A stretch of 64,000 nucleotides of DNA from Ruminiclostridium herbifermentans. GTDB lineage: Bacteria > Bacillota > Clostridia > Acetivibrionales > DSM-1351. The notes under the pieces were generated by a model. The model worked only from the letters and a program-made list of their open reading frames with translations, did no database searches and had not been told where the DNA came from. Positions 8,582 to 18,149 of the stretch are shown here, one piece after another; position 1 is the stretch's first letter, and every line of letters begins with the position of its first letter. The position numbers and the translations under genes were made by a program. Location: positions 2,038,501-2,102,500 of the forward strand of contig NZ_CP061336.1 in the NCBI RefSeq assembly GCF_005473905.2, in the 5' to 3' direction.

Positions 8582-9724
8582 ATGTCACCAATGACTAAAA
8601 CAGGTCTATATATACATGTACCTTTTTGCAGTTCTAAATGTAACTATTGTGATTTTAATTCATATGCAGGAAGAATCGATGAAGCAGAGAGTTATTTTGA
8701 AGCTTTGAAAAAGGAAATAGAGCTTTACTATAATACAATGGAAACCAATTTAATTGATACAATTTTTATTGGGGGAGGTACTCCTTCTTGTGTCAACCAA
8801 AAGTATATTAATGAAGTGCTTAATCTATGCAAAATAAAATTTAATATTTCTGAGACTTGTGAAATAAGTATAGAAAGTAACCCAGGTACCCTTGATATTG
8901 AAAAGCTGACTTCATACAGAAGAAGTGGAATCAATAGAATAAGTATTGGGCTTCAGGCTTATCAAAGTAATCTATTGAAGTATTTGGGCAGACGACATTC
9001 AACAGATGACTTTATTGCAAGTGTAGAACTGGCGAAAAAGGCAGGTTTTAATAACATTAATGCAGATGTTATATTTGGAATTCCAGAGCAGACAATGGAG
9101 GATTGGGCAGAAACACTAAAAGTATTAGTGGAGTTAGATATTACCCATATTTCTGCATATAGCTTGAAAATAGAAGAGGGAACAAGATTTGGTGATATGC
9201 TTGAAAGAGGAGAGTTAATTCAGGTAGAAGATGAACTTGATAGGAATATGTATCACTACGCCATTGATTTTTTGAGGGAAAATGGGTTTGAGCAATACGA
9301 ACTTTCAAATTTTGCAAAGGAAGGCTATCAATGCAAGCATAATTTGACATACTGGAAATGCGTTGATTACTTGGGACTAGGAGCAGGAGCACATTCGCTT
9401 TTGGAAGGTGAAAGGTTTTCAAATAAATATACTATAGAAAGCTATATCGATTCTATTGAGAAAGGTTTAAAACCAGTAGAAGAGAGATATAAGTTGGAGT
9501 TTTCCGACAAAGTATCTGAATATATGTTTTTAGGATTGCGACTTAATCAAGGTGTAAATAACTCAGAATTTAAAAAGCTATTTGGGCAGGATATGTTTAG
9601 CATTTATGAAGAAAGTTTTAAAGAACTTCAGCAAAAAAAGCTAATTGAGATATGTGGTGAAAGAGTAAGTTTGACTCCATTAGGCTTAGATTTAGCAAAC
9701 CAAGTGTTTATGAAATTTGTATAA
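8582..9724 (+). CDS. hemW: HemW, radical-SAM heme chaperone-like protein
   Basis: A 380-residue member of the HemN/HemW group, long annotated as oxygen-independent coproporphyrinogen III oxidase. The radical-SAM motif CSSKCNYC is near residues 17-24 in the phrase YIHVPFC, followed by IFIGGGTPS and the ISIGLQ and DVIFGIPEQT phrases. HemW lacks the extra N-terminal Cys of true HemN, as here, and is thought to bind and insert heme rather than decarboxylate coproporphyrinogen. The ATG follows GGGAG. It converges on rpsT and shares a bidirectional terminator with it. Confidence 0.9.
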   Translation: MSPMTKTGLYIHVPFCSSKCNYCDFNSYAGRIDEAESYFEALKKEIELYYNTMETNLIDTIFIGGGTPSCVNQKYINEVLNLCKIKFNISETCEISIESNPGTLDIEKLTSYRRSGINRISIGLQAYQSNLLKYLGRRHSTDDFIASVELAKKAGFNNINADVIFGIPEQTMEDWAETLKVLVELDITHISAYSLKIEEGTRFGDMLERGELIQVEDELDRNMYHYAIDFLRENGFEQYELSNFAKEGYQCKHNLTYWKCVDYLGLGAGAHSLLEGERFSNKYTIESYIDSIEKGLKPVEERYKLEFSDKVSEYMFLGLRLNQGVNNSEFKKLFGQDMFSIYEESFKELQQKKLIEICGERVSLTPLGLDLANQVFMKFV

Positions 9725-9880
9725 GATTGAGTTTCCTCATTCACAATCCATGGTTCATTTAGTGTGACAGAAATAAACTTTGAGTTAAGCCGAACAAATT
9801 GTAATTGTATAGATACAGTACCTAAAATACCGCCGAAACACAGATGAATACTAATTGCTTAAGTGTTTATTATAAAAATA

Positions 9881-9912
9881 AAAACTCAGGAAAAATACCT
9901 GAGTTTTCTTTT
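9881..9912. terminator. Bidirectional intrinsic terminator between hemW and rpsT
   Basis: AAAACTCAGG and CCTGAGTTTT form a perfect 10-bp stem with a seven-base loop. A T-rich tract follows on the plus strand (CTTTTT) and another on the minus strand (TTTTTATTTTTA), so it can end transcripts from both sides. Confidence 0.9.
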
Positions 9913-9922
9913 TATAATTTAA

Positions 9923-10183
9923 TTATTTTGCTGCATTTAAAGCTTTTGCTAATCTAGATTTCTTTCTCGCAGCAGTGTTTTTGTGAAGTAAATTCTTAGC
10001 TACGGCTTTATCTATATCCTTTGTAGTTAATTTGTATAAATCTGAAGCTGCATCTGATTTAGCTGCAATAGCTTCTTTACATTTCTTAATAGAAGTCTTA
10101 AGAGCAGACTTTTTGATTGAGTTCTGCAAAGTCTTAGTCTGAGTTACTTTAACTCTTTTTATTGCTGATTTAATGTTTGGCAA
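9923..10183 (-). CDS. rpsT: 30S ribosomal protein S20
   Basis: S20 binds 16S rRNA in the small subunit body. The basic sequence PNIKSAIKRVKV at the N-terminus and NTAARKKSRLAKALN at the end are diagnostic. The start is a TTG at 10183, seven bases after AGGAGG, which gives the conserved MPNIKSAIKR beginning and 86 residues. The GTG three codons upstream overlaps the Shine-Dalgarno sequence and is unlikely. It is a single-gene unit ending at the 9881 terminator. Confidence 0.97.
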   Translation of the reverse strand: MPNIKSAIKRVKVTQTKTLQNSIKKSALKTSIKKCKEAIAAKSDAASDLYKLTTKDIDKAVAKNLLHKNTAARKKSRLAKALNAAK

Positions 10184-10374
10184 AGTATTCACCTCCTGCG
10201 AGCCTAAATTCGCTTATTTCATGAGCAAAAATTACTAATAATATTTAATCGGTTAAAAAACCGCTTCTTGCCCGTAACAGATGATATTTTACCACGAAAA
10301 AATTTAAAAAGCAAGCATTAACCTAGAATTTTCTATTTTTTGTGAAATAAAAGTGAAATAAAACTTGTAAAATC

Positions 10375-10403
10375 TTGAAAAGAAAATCTTAATATGGTAC
10401 AAT
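10375..10403 (+). promoter_or_regulatory. Sigma-A-type promoter for the chemoreceptor-like gene
   Basis: TTGAAA at 10375-10380 and TACAAT at 10398-10403 are separated by exactly 17 bases, close to the vegetative consensus. A start near 10410 would give a leader of about 120 bases that contains the hairpin at 10470. Confidence 0.6.
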
Positions 10404-10469
10404 TTCCCTACGAAAATATAACTGAAGAACTATAAAAATAAATATCGACTAATTTAACTAAGTACAATG

Positions 10470-10501
10470 GCGTGGTTAGTGTAGATCTAACGCGCTTTTT
10501 T
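10470..10501 (+). terminator. Intrinsic terminator inside the leader of the chemoreceptor-like gene
   Basis: GCGTGGTTAG pairs with CTAACGCGC around a seven-base loop and is followed by six Ts. It lies between the promoter at 10375 and the start at 10529, which would make it an attenuator. An upstream ACTAA (10448-10452) can pair with TTAGT (10476-10480) and would break the terminator stem. Confidence 0.6.
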
Positions 10502-10528
10502 GTTATCATTCGGGGAGGCTAAATAATA

Positions 10529-11992
10529 ATGTATAGTTTATTGCAAGTAATGTTAGTAGCTTTAGTTGCAGCTTTTCTAGCAGCCATAATTGTATTTGGA
10601 ATTTTAACCTATCGTAATAGAAGGTTAATTGCAGAAAAGGATGCTTTTATTCAAAAATTAAGAATGGATTTGAAAAAGCTAAATATTGAGTTATATGTAT
10701 CTTCTAGTCAGGTGGCTTCGGTTTCAGAGCAATTATGTGTAAATATTGATGAGAATAATAGCTTTTCTCAGCAGGTGTATGCTGAAACACTTGAAATGGC
10801 AGATTTGAACGAGAAGGTCAATGACAATATCAGCAACATTTTGAAGGAAATAAAAAATGTTATTGTTCTTGTAGAGGATACAAAAGGTATCTCTGCTGAG
10901 CTGCAATCGATTAATTCTTTTGCAGGCTCAGTTATTAAGACAAGCAGGGATGAAATATATAAAATTGTAAATACAATAGCAGAAATACAGGATTCTTCAA
11001 ATGTGACTATTCAGTATATGGACTTGCTTTCAAATAGCTCAAAAGAAATTATTAAAATTTTAGAGACAGTTAACAGCATTTCAAAACAAACTCACTTATT
11101 GGCACTAAATGCGTCTATTGAATCTTCTAGAGCAGGTGAAGCTGGAAGAGGGTTTGCTGTTGTGGCAGAGGAAATCAGGAAACTGGCAGTAGAAAGTGAG
11201 AATGCAGTTAAGGAAATTAATACACTAATTAGTAGTATTCAAGAAGAGGTAAGCAGCGTAAATAAAGTAGTAGAGGAAAATGCCATTAAAGTAGAAAAAG
11301 GAGTAATGGTTTCTAAGAATATTGGGCAGAATTTAGAAAATATAAATAATTCCTTCAATGAAGTGCTCAATATGTCTATGAAAATCGTTAGCTTATCTGA
11401 GAGTGAATCAGAATATGCAAATCAAATAGTTGGAGAAATGAATGCAGTAGAAAAACTAGTAGCTACCAATACTACAAGGGTAGAAGAGGTTACAGCTTCT
11501 ATATTTAAGCAAAAGGATAATATACAGGAAATTGCAGAAATGAGTATTCGTTTAAATGAGGCTTATCAAAATCTTACGGGACTATTTGATCCTACTGAGT
11601 TGTCAAATATGTACTTAGATAATGAAGAAAAGGAAAAGAAAATTGCCGAGATGTTTAAAGTTATCAAGGAATTGGCACTAATTCCTGACATACAGAAAAT
11701 TAATAAAAATGTACATAGAGAAAAAATGAGCAGTTTATTGAGACAATCTGAATTTATGGAAGCAATTTGGAGTAATGATGCAAAAGGCAGATTTATATGC
11801 TCAATACCAGAGGCAGGTATTGCTAATGCAAATGTAAGGGATTGGTTTAAGAAAAGCCTAAAAGGAGAGGATTTTGTTTCACCAGTTTATATATCTGCAA
11901 TTAGTAAAAATCCATGTATTACAATTTCAATACCCATAAAATCTGAGAAAGGGGAAATTGTTGGAGTAATTGGAGCTGATTTAAAGGTTTAA
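10529..11992 (+). CDS. Methyl-accepting chemotaxis-like protein with C-terminal sensor domain
   Basis: A 487-residue membrane-anchored signalling protein. Residues about 4-30 form one transmembrane helix; a coiled-coil follows. The central MCP signalling hairpin shows [31 protein letters not shown], given here as [15 protein letters not shown] and [14 protein letters not shown], near residues 190-225. The last ~120 residues ([21 protein letters not shown] to [11 protein letters not shown]) look like a Cache/PDC ligand-binding fold, here at the C-terminus instead of outside the cell. That order suggests cytoplasmic sensing. The ATG follows GGGGAGG. It lies upstream of gpr, but the 90-base gap gives no proof of co-transcription. 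Confidence 0.82.
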   Translation: MYSLLQVMLVALVAAFLAAIIVFGILTYRNRRLIAEKDAFIQKLRMDLKKLNIELYVSSSQVASVSEQLCVNIDENNSFSQQVYAETLEMADLNEKVNDNISNILKEIKNVIVLVEDTKGISAELQSINSFAGSVIKTSRDEIYKIVNTIAEIQDSSNVTIQYMDLLSNSSKEIIKILETVNSISKQTHLLALNASIESSRAGEAGRGFAVVAEEIRKLAVESENAVKEINTLISSIQEEVSSVNKVVEENAIKVEKGVMVSKNIGQNLENINNSFNEVLNMSMKIVSLSESESEYANQIVGEMNAVEKLVATNTTRVEEVTASIFKQKDNIQEIAEMSIRLNEAYQNLTGLFDPTELSNMYLDNEEKEKKIAEMFKVIKELALIPDIQKINKNVHREKMSSLLRQSEFMEAIWSNDAKGRFICSIPEAGIANANVRDWFKKSLKGEDFVSPVYISAISKNPCITISIPIKSEKGEIVGVIGADLKV

Positions 11993-12082
11993 ATTTGAAA
12001 ATAAACTTTCATACTAAAATTTTTTTATTTTGAAATAATAAAAATAGAATCTTTTTAGTAAATATGAAAGGACAAATTACTT

Positions 12083-13090
12083 ATGATAAACAGTTCAAAT
12101 AGGATTACAGATTTAGTAATTGAAGCACACGAAATTTTTATAAACAGCAGCGAAGCAAAGGAGCAAGCGCAGGAAAATAAGACTCCGCCAGGTGTAATTC
12201 TTGAAAATTTGGGAGATGAAGATGTTAAGATTACTAGAGTCCGTATAACCTCGCCAACAGGTGAAGCTGCAATTGGTAAGCCAATGGGCAATTATATTAC
12301 ACTAGAAGTTCCTCGTTTAAGGGAAGATGATACTCAGATAAATGAAAAGACAATAGATTATATGTCAAAAGAACTTATTTCTTTATTGCAGCTAAAAGAT
12401 AATTCAACAATTTTGGTTATTGGATTAGGTAACTGGAATGTAACGCCTGATGCACTTGGACCAAAAGTAATTTCAAACCTGATGGTAACAAAGCATCTTT
12501 TGGAATATGTGCCTGAGCATGTAGATAAGGGAGTAAGACCTGTATGTGCCGTATCGCCAGGAGTTCTTGGGATAACTGGTATTGAAACTGGAGAAATAGT
12601 AAAGGGAATAGTAGATAGAGTAAAGCCTGATGTTTTAATTGCAATTGATGCATTGGCAGCAAGAAGCATGGAACGTGTCAGCACAACAATTCAAATAGCA
12701 GATACTGGCATAGCACCAGGTGGCGGTGTGGGCAACAAAAGGATGGAAATAAGTAAGAGCACTGTAGGTATGCCTGTAATTGCTATTGGAGTTCCAACGG
12801 TAGTTGACGCTGCTACGTTAACAAATGATGCTATAGATTTGGTTATTGACAGCATGATAAAGGAAGCTCCTGAAGGAACTGATTTTTATAATATGCTGAA
12901 GAATTTAGACAGAGACCAAAAATATTCACTTTTAAAAGAATCCTTAAATCCTTTTGTGGGACATTTAATTGTTACGCCGAAGGAAATAGATGATATCATA
13001 AACAGAGTATCAAAGGTAGTGGCAAATGGACTTAATATGGCACTGCATCAAGGAATAAGCCTAAAGGATGTTGATAATTATATTAATTAA
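12083..13090 (+). CDS. gpr: GPR germination endopeptidase (spore protease)
   Basis: GPR degrades the small acid-soluble DNA-binding proteins during spore germination and is made as a zymogen in the forespore. At 335 residues it is family-typical. The prosequence contains RITDLVIEAHE, similar to the SASP cleavage site; later phrases are VIGLGNWNVTPDALGP, VCAVSPGVLGITGIET and IAPGGGVGNKR. It marks the organism as an endospore former. A forespore sigma-G promoter is expected but I could not identify one. A strong terminator follows at once. Confidence 0.96.
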   Translation: MINSSNRITDLVIEAHEIFINSSEAKEQAQENKTPPGVILENLGDEDVKITRVRITSPTGEAAIGKPMGNYITLEVPRLREDDTQINEKTIDYMSKELISLLQLKDNSTILVIGLGNWNVTPDALGPKVISNLMVTKHLLEYVPEHVDKGVRPVCAVSPGVLGITGIETGEIVKGIVDRVKPDVLIAIDALAARSMERVSTTIQIADTGIAPGGGVGNKRMEISKSTVGMPVIAIGVPTVVDAATLTNDAIDLVIDSMIKEAPEGTDFYNMLKNLDRDQKYSLLKESLNPFVGHLIVTPKEIDDIINRVSKVVANGLNMALHQGISLKDVDNYIN

Positions 13091-13097
13091 TTCTTTG

Positions 13098-13137
13098 TTT
13101 TGCCGTTAAGATGTAATGCTTTAACGGCAAAGTTTTT
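13098..13137 (+). terminator. Intrinsic terminator of gpr
   Basis: TTTTGCCGTTAA pairs with TTTAACGGCAAAG across a ten-base loop, followed by TTTTTA. It starts eight bases after the gpr stop codon. Confidence 0.88.
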
Positions 13138-13559
13138 ATATATGCATAATATGGGATATGCTCTAGTATTTATAGAGTGCATCAATTTAATAGAAAGAAT
13201 TCTATCTATAGTAATAGTCTTCGGAAATACATTAATATATAATACTTTAAATTTACTATATAAAATATAGGAATTCATGCAATTACAAGAGTTACAAAAG
13301 CAATTGAAATTTTAGCTTTAAGTAAACTCTTTCTTTTTATTTAAGCACAGGTTATAATTTATAAAGAAGAATTAGTTATGTATAATATATGTAAAATTAG
13401 TAAATATTTTACTGTTTTATAGTGTTGAGTTCTAGTTCTATATAAATTTAGCGAATATCTTTACAGTAACTCGTAAAGGCACAATGTTTTTTAATCTGTC
13501 TAATTTATTTTGGGAATTATTGACATTATTCTACTAATTAACGGAGAATAAATAGTTGA

Positions 13560-13860
13560 TTGACTATTAGTAGCAATCTTATATAGTAAGCTTGTACGGG
13601 AAGTACCAGTAAGCCAGTACTTAAATTATCTGCAAGGTTCAAAAATAATTAGCAAAGCGTTAATTAATCTCGCTGTGATAGTTATGTTACATGAGTTCGC
13701 AGGATTTTTTTGCTGGTACACGAGCATAACTTCTATAAATAGGGTACTTGGTAGTAGTACATTTAGATAAATTATTACTGGAGTACCAGTAAACAGTACT
13801 ATAAATTTATCTGCAAGATTCATGAAATATTTAGTACATAGCGCGCTAAATTTAAGAATA
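13560..13860. repeat. Intergenic cluster of duplicated palindromes
   Basis: GTACCAGTAAGCCAGTACTT (from 13603) and GTACCAGTAAACAGTACTAT (from 13783) are direct copies; each is followed by a further match around ATCTGCAAGRTTCA, with a period of about 180 bases. Between them GTTATG/CATAAC and CGCAG/CTGGT form further inverted pairs. I see no reading frame. The rest of the 790-base gap (13138-13559) is featureless AT-rich DNA. Confidence 0.55.
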
Positions 13861-13880
13861 AGCAGCTTTAGGGGGAAGGT

Positions 13881-14585
13881 ATGAGGCAAACAGGAAGATT
13901 TTTTATAATATTTATTGCCCTTATGGTTTTATGGAATACTATTTTTATTAAGCCCATAAAGCTATTTACAGTTTTTTTACATGAACTTGGACATGCCTTT
14001 ATGGCTTTAGTTACAGGAACTAATATAACAGGCTTAAGAATTTATTTCAATGAGAGCGGATATGTAACTTCTCTGCCAAATGATTTAATATCTTCCTTTC
14101 TTATAGCTAATGGCGGATATTTAGGAAGTGTTTTGTTTGCAATTTGTATACTATTACTTAAGAACACTAAATTCAAAAAGTACATAATTGGGGTTATAGC
14201 AATTATTTTTCTTGCAGTAACCTTTAAGTTTTCAGGCATTATTTCATTTACAATGCTTTATTCGGTGATATTTGCAGCATTTGCATTAGTTATCTATATG
14301 ATTCAAAATGAGAAGCTTAACGATTGGGTTATTGAGATTATAGGTATTGGAAGTGTTACATATGCAGTTTATGACACCTTTGTAGATACTATTTTAATGC
14401 AGATTAATTATCAGTTTGGATTATTCAATTTGGGTGAAATGCCCAAGACAGATGCTGTACAATTGGCTGAATTAACACATATTCCAGCTATAGTATGGGG
14501 TGTTGTTTGGCTGGCGGCAGCTATATTTGCAATATATAGAACTTTACTTAGAAAAAGAAACAGCAGATCAAGGCGAAGGGATTAA
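13881..14585 (+). CDS. M50-family membrane metalloprotease-like protein
   Basis: A 234-residue membrane protein with about six hydrophobic segments. FLHELGHAFMAL near residues 36-47 is the HExxH zinc motif of site-2-type proteases, within or at the edge of the second membrane helix. The usual distant Asp ligand motif (NPDG) is not evident, so this is an M50B-like member whose activity is not certain. The C-terminus is very basic (RKRNSRSRRR). It starts at ATG 13881 after GGGGGAAGG and is 18 bases upstream of ligA, so the two are likely co-transcribed. Its substrate is unknown. Confidence 0.72.
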   Translation: MRQTGRFFIIFIALMVLWNTIFIKPIKLFTVFLHELGHAFMALVTGTNITGLRIYFNESGYVTSLPNDLISSFLIANGGYLGSVLFAICILLLKNTKFKKYIIGVIAIIFLAVTFKFSGIISFTMLYSVIFAAFALVIYMIQNEKLNDWVIEIIGIGSVTYAVYDTFVDTILMQINYQFGLFNLGEMPKTDAVQLAELTHIPAIVWGVVWLAAAIFAIYRTLLRKRNSRSRRRD

Positions 14586-14603
14586 AATCGGAGGGCAAAA
14601 AGC

Positions 14604-16583
14604 ATGGATGACAAAAATAGCAAAATACAATTGATGAAAGAGAAGATTGAAATATTAAACAAAGCCGCGAAGGCGTATTATCAGGAAAATACTGAAATTA
14701 TGCCCAATATAGAATACGACAAGCTTTATGATGAATTGTTAGAACTTGAAAAAGAGACTGGAATTGTACTTTCCAACAGTCCATCAATCCATGTAGGATA
14801 TGAATTGCTGAGTAATTTACCAAAGGAACGGCATGAAAAAGCTATGCTTTCCCTTGATAAAACAAAAGAAGTGAGTACTCTTAAGGAGTGGCTTGGTCAG
14901 CAAAAGGGTGTGCTTTCATGGAAGTTAGATGGATTAACCATAGTACTAACTTATGAGGAAGGTAAGCTTGTAAAGGCTGTTACCAGAGGAAATGGTGAGG
15001 TCGGTGAGGTAATAACAAACAATGTAAAGGTGTTTACAAACATCCCTCTTAATATTGAGTACAAAGGAAACTTGATATTACGAGGTGAGGCAATAATACG
15101 GTATTCTGATTTTGAGAGAATAAATAGTCAGATAGAGGATGTTAATGCAAAATATAAAAACCCTAGAAACCTATGCAGTGGCTCTGTTAGACAGTTGAAT
15201 AACAAGGTTACTTCTGAGAGAAATGTACACTTTTTTGCATTCTCTTTAGTAAAAGCAGATAATTTAGATTTTGAGAACTCAAGAATGGCACAGATGAATT
15301 GGTTGAAAAGTCAAGGGTTTGATGTTGTTGAGTTTAGAGAGGTTAATTCAAATAATATAGAAGAAGCTGTTATATGGTTTGAAAATAGGATTCAAGATAA
15401 TGACTTTCCTTCTGATGGGTTAGTGCTTATGTTTGATGACATTAAATACGGAGAGAGTTTAGGTACAACAGCAAAATTCCCTAGAGATTCTATTGCTTTT
15501 AAGTGGCGTGATGAAATAAAGGAAACAAAGCTGCTTGAAATTGAGTGGAGTGCTTCACGAACAGGTTTAATTAATCCAATAGCAATATTTGAGCCTGTTG
15601 AACTTGAGGGAACAACAGTAAGCAGGGCTAGTCTGCATAATATTAGTATTATGGAGGGGCTAGAACTTGGAATTGGGGATATGGTTCAAGTATACAAAGC
15701 AAATATGATTATTCCTCAAATATCTGAGAATTTAACCAGAAGCGGTATGGTGGATATACCAAAAAGCTGTCCTGTTTGTGGAGAAAATACTGAAATAAAG
15801 CAGGAAAGCGGCGTTAAATTTTTATATTGTCCAAATGAAGAATGTCTTGCTAAGCAGATTAAGGCATTTACTCATTTTGTCAGCAGAGATGCAATGAATA
15901 TTGAAGGATTATCGGAGGCAACAATAGAGAAGCTTATTTCAAAGGGCTTAGTTAAGGAGTTTGCAGACATATTCCGTTTAGAAAGATACAAAGACGAAAT
16001 TGTAAATATGGAAGGCCTAGGAGAGAAGTCTTTCAACAAATTAATTTTATCCATTAATAAAGCAAGAAAAACAAGCACAATCAGACTGCTTTACAGCTTG
16101 GGAATTTCTAATGTTGGGTTATCAAATGCAAAGCTTATATGTAAGCAATTTAAGTATGACTGGGAGCAAATTACTAATGCTCAGTATGAGCAATTGATTG
16201 AGATTAATGGTATAGGTGATATAATGGCTCAGTCCTATGTTAAATTTTTCAAAGATGAAAAAAAGCAGGCCATAATATCAGATTTACTTAATGAATTAGA
16301 ACTAGAAAGCGTAAAGTCATCAGAAGCAGAGTTGATATTTGAAAATATTAATTTTGTCATAACAGGCTCAGTTGAGCAATTTAAAAACAGAGATGAATTA
16401 AAGGATGTAATTGAAGAACGAGGCGGAAAGGTAACAGGCTCTGTCACTTCAAAAACTAATTACTTAATAAATAATGATAATTTGTCAGGTTCATCTAAGA
16501 ACAAAAAGGCAAAGGAACTAGGAATAAGAATTATTACTGAACGGCAATTTGTTGATTGGCTTACAAATGGCATAGTGCCATAA
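14604..16583 (+). CDS. ligA: NAD-dependent DNA ligase (divergent LigA)
   Basis: LigA seals nicks in duplex DNA using NAD+. All family parts are present in 659 residues: N-terminal Ia region, adenylation domain with the active-site lysine in KLDG (about 107), OB fold, a zinc finger (CPVCG then CPNEEC), helix-hairpin-helix repeats and a C-terminal BRCT domain (about 583-659). Two signature motifs are changed: KLDG for KIDG and RGNGEVGE for RGDGxxGE. This suggests a diverged or second ligase copy rather than the main replicative enzyme. It follows the M50 gene by 18 bases with GGAGGG ahead of the ATG. Confidence 0.9.
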   Translation: MDDKNSKIQLMKEKIEILNKAAKAYYQENTEIMPNIEYDKLYDELLELEKETGIVLSNSPSIHVGYELLSNLPKERHEKAMLSLDKTKEVSTLKEWLGQQKGVLSWKLDGLTIVLTYEEGKLVKAVTRGNGEVGEVITNNVKVFTNIPLNIEYKGNLILRGEAIIRYSDFERINSQIEDVNAKYKNPRNLCSGSVRQLNNKVTSERNVHFFAFSLVKADNLDFENSRMAQMNWLKSQGFDVVEFREVNSNNIEEAVIWFENRIQDNDFPSDGLVLMFDDIKYGESLGTTAKFPRDSIAFKWRDEIKETKLLEIEWSASRTGLINPIAIFEPVELEGTTVSRASLHNISIMEGLELGIGDMVQVYKANMIIPQISENLTRSGMVDIPKSCPVCGENTEIKQESGVKFLYCPNEECLAKQIKAFTHFVSRDAMNIEGLSEATIEKLISKGLVKEFADIFRLERYKDEIVNMEGLGEKSFNKLILSINKARKTSTIRLLYSLGISNVGLSNAKLICKQFKYDWEQITNAQYEQLIEINGIGDIMAQSYVKFFKDEKKQAIISDLLNELELESVKSSEAELIFENINFVITGSVEQFKNRDELKDVIEERGGKVTGSVTSKTNYLINNDNLSGSSKNKKAKELGIRIITERQFVDWLTNGIVP

Positions 16584-16880
16584 TATGTAGGTTATCCTAA
16601 TAATAAATTCTAATAATTATGTTTATAAATGGTTTGATACAAAGTAGCCAGCTTAATACTTAATAAGGCATAATCAATTGTTACAATATTGGATAAAAAA
16701 TTTGGTACGTTTAACGAGAAATAGACAAAAACTCTGCTTCATAGGTAATTGTAATTATTTGAAATTGATGCTAATTACTGATATCGAAAAACAGACTGTT
16801 GCTATTGCTATAACTCCGAAGTTAATTTTGTGAAGTTTGTTAATCAAAAGGAAAAATTGTAGAAATATTTTGAATCAAAT

Positions 16881-16928
16881 AAACCCCTCTTCAGTCAAAT
16901 CCTAAAATTGACCAAAGAGGGGTTATGA
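16881..16928 (-). terminator. Intrinsic terminator of the MarR gene
   Basis: AACCCCTCTT and AAGAGGGGTT are complementary, and GTCAA/TTGAC extends the stem inward. On the minus strand the T-rich run TTTATTTGATTC follows. It lies directly behind the MarR stop codon. The remainder of the 16584-16880 gap holds nothing I recognise. Confidence 0.8.
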
Positions 16929-17369
16929 TTACTCAAGCTTTTTCAAAATATTCAGAGTTGTATAAATAGCGTTTGTAAATTCTTCTTTTTCTTCTTTAGT
17001 AAGCTTATCTAGTTTGCTGACTAAATTTTTAATAAGCTGCTCTTTTTCAAAGGAAATAAAATTATTACCTATTTCAGTTAATCGAATCAGAACTAATTTT
17101 CTGTTATTTTCATCAAAAAATCGCTCAACATAGCCTGATGTTACCAATGGAGCAACAGCTCTAGTAGCTTGTTCATGAGAAGAAGCTATATAAGAAGCTA
17201 TTTGTGACATATTTAAACTTGGCTTACCAATTAGTGAAAATAAAACAAATATCTGAGTCTTAGTAAGATGAGAATGTTTTATGTCTATTGAATTTAATAT
17301 AATTTTCTGACATTTTGGAAATATTTCCAATAAGGAAATGATCGCATTTTCAGGTACTAATCCGTTCAT
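16929..17369 (-). CDS. MarR-family transcriptional regulator
   Basis: A 146-residue winged-helix regulator. The helix-turn-helix lies around LNMSQIASYIASSHEQATRA, and the wing around GYVERFFDENNRKLVLIRLT; the DENNR-KLVLI-LT pattern is typical of MarR. The start at ATG 17369 has AAAGGA nine bases upstream; the longer frame to 17438 has no such box. The gene stands alone and diverges from citrate synthase 780 bases away. Ligand and targets are unknown. Confidence 0.88.
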   Translation of the reverse strand: MNGLVPENAIISLLEIFPKCQKIILNSIDIKHSHLTKTQIFVLFSLIGKPSLNMSQIASYIASSHEQATRAVAPLVTSGYVERFFDENNRKLVLIRLTEIGNNFISFEKEQLIKNLVSKLDKLTKEEKEEFTNAIYTTLNILKKLE

Positions 17370-17499
17370 AAAGTACATTCCTTTCACTAATCTTTGCACA
17401 TAGACTACATAACACCTATTGGTTACATATTTATTCATCGGTCATTGTCAACGCTATGCGGGCCATTTCGGCAAATTAAGCTAGTGCCAATAACATCCG

Positions 17500-17943
17500 T
17501 AGTTGGTGTGGGAGACTTGATTCAAATGTAAATTAATATAATAGCTTAAAATTAAGTTAGTTTATTATATAACAAACTATTTATAATTTTATGCGTATTA
17601 CATTAATGGGAAAGTTGAAAATAATTGCCTGAATTAGTTGGGTGAATTAAGCTTGCATAAAATTACAATATTACTTGTAAGTTTCATTATTCAGCAAACT
17701 CGAAGTGCTTCTGTCCAAAGACTGGCACCATGTATGTTTTGGCACACTATGAACCATGGATGGTGAGTGTGGAAATGTAGCTTAAAGTATTAATGAACTC
17801 AAAACACATTATTTAAGTAAATACCACCCACTATCTATAAAAAACGCTTGCGTTTTTTGAGACTCGAAAGTGCACCATGTAAGCACCAACTATACTTTCG
17901 AGTTATTTTGGCAACTAACCATTGATAATTCTCCCTTACCGAT
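17500..17943. repeat. Composite repeat region related to palindromic family 2
   Basis: The right end, CATTGATAATTCTCCC at 17920-17935, matches the inverted end of the element at 40841-41066. A weaker match to the left end (TTGGTGTGG, 17505-17513) may mark its start. Inside, GCACACTATGAACCATGGAT (17742-17761) is the reverse complement of the core seen at 40934. ACTCGAAAGT/ACTTTCGAGT (17862-17905) forms a 10-bp hairpin whose loop resembles the direct repeats at 63106. No gene is seen in the rest of 17370-18072. Confidence 0.5.
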
Positions 17944-18072
17944 AGAATTCAATGTGCAAAAGTTTATTATTATGTATAAAGCCAATATTTTCTTATAAAA
18001 TATAGTATCATTAATCATTACTTATTATAAATAAACATTTGATTAAAGTCAAATTTTAATAAAAATCAAAAG

Positions 18073-18101
18073 TTGACATTAATCAAACAATAAAGTATAT
18101 T
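18073..18101 (+). promoter_or_regulatory. Promoter of citrate synthase
   Basis: TTGACA at 18073-18078 and TATATT at 18096-18101 are separated by 17 bases. This is a near-consensus vegetative promoter about 50 bases ahead of the start codon. Confidence 0.65.
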
Positions 18102-18149
18102 AATTTTATAAACTATTCTTGGAATATTTAAACAAAGGAGGAGATAAAT

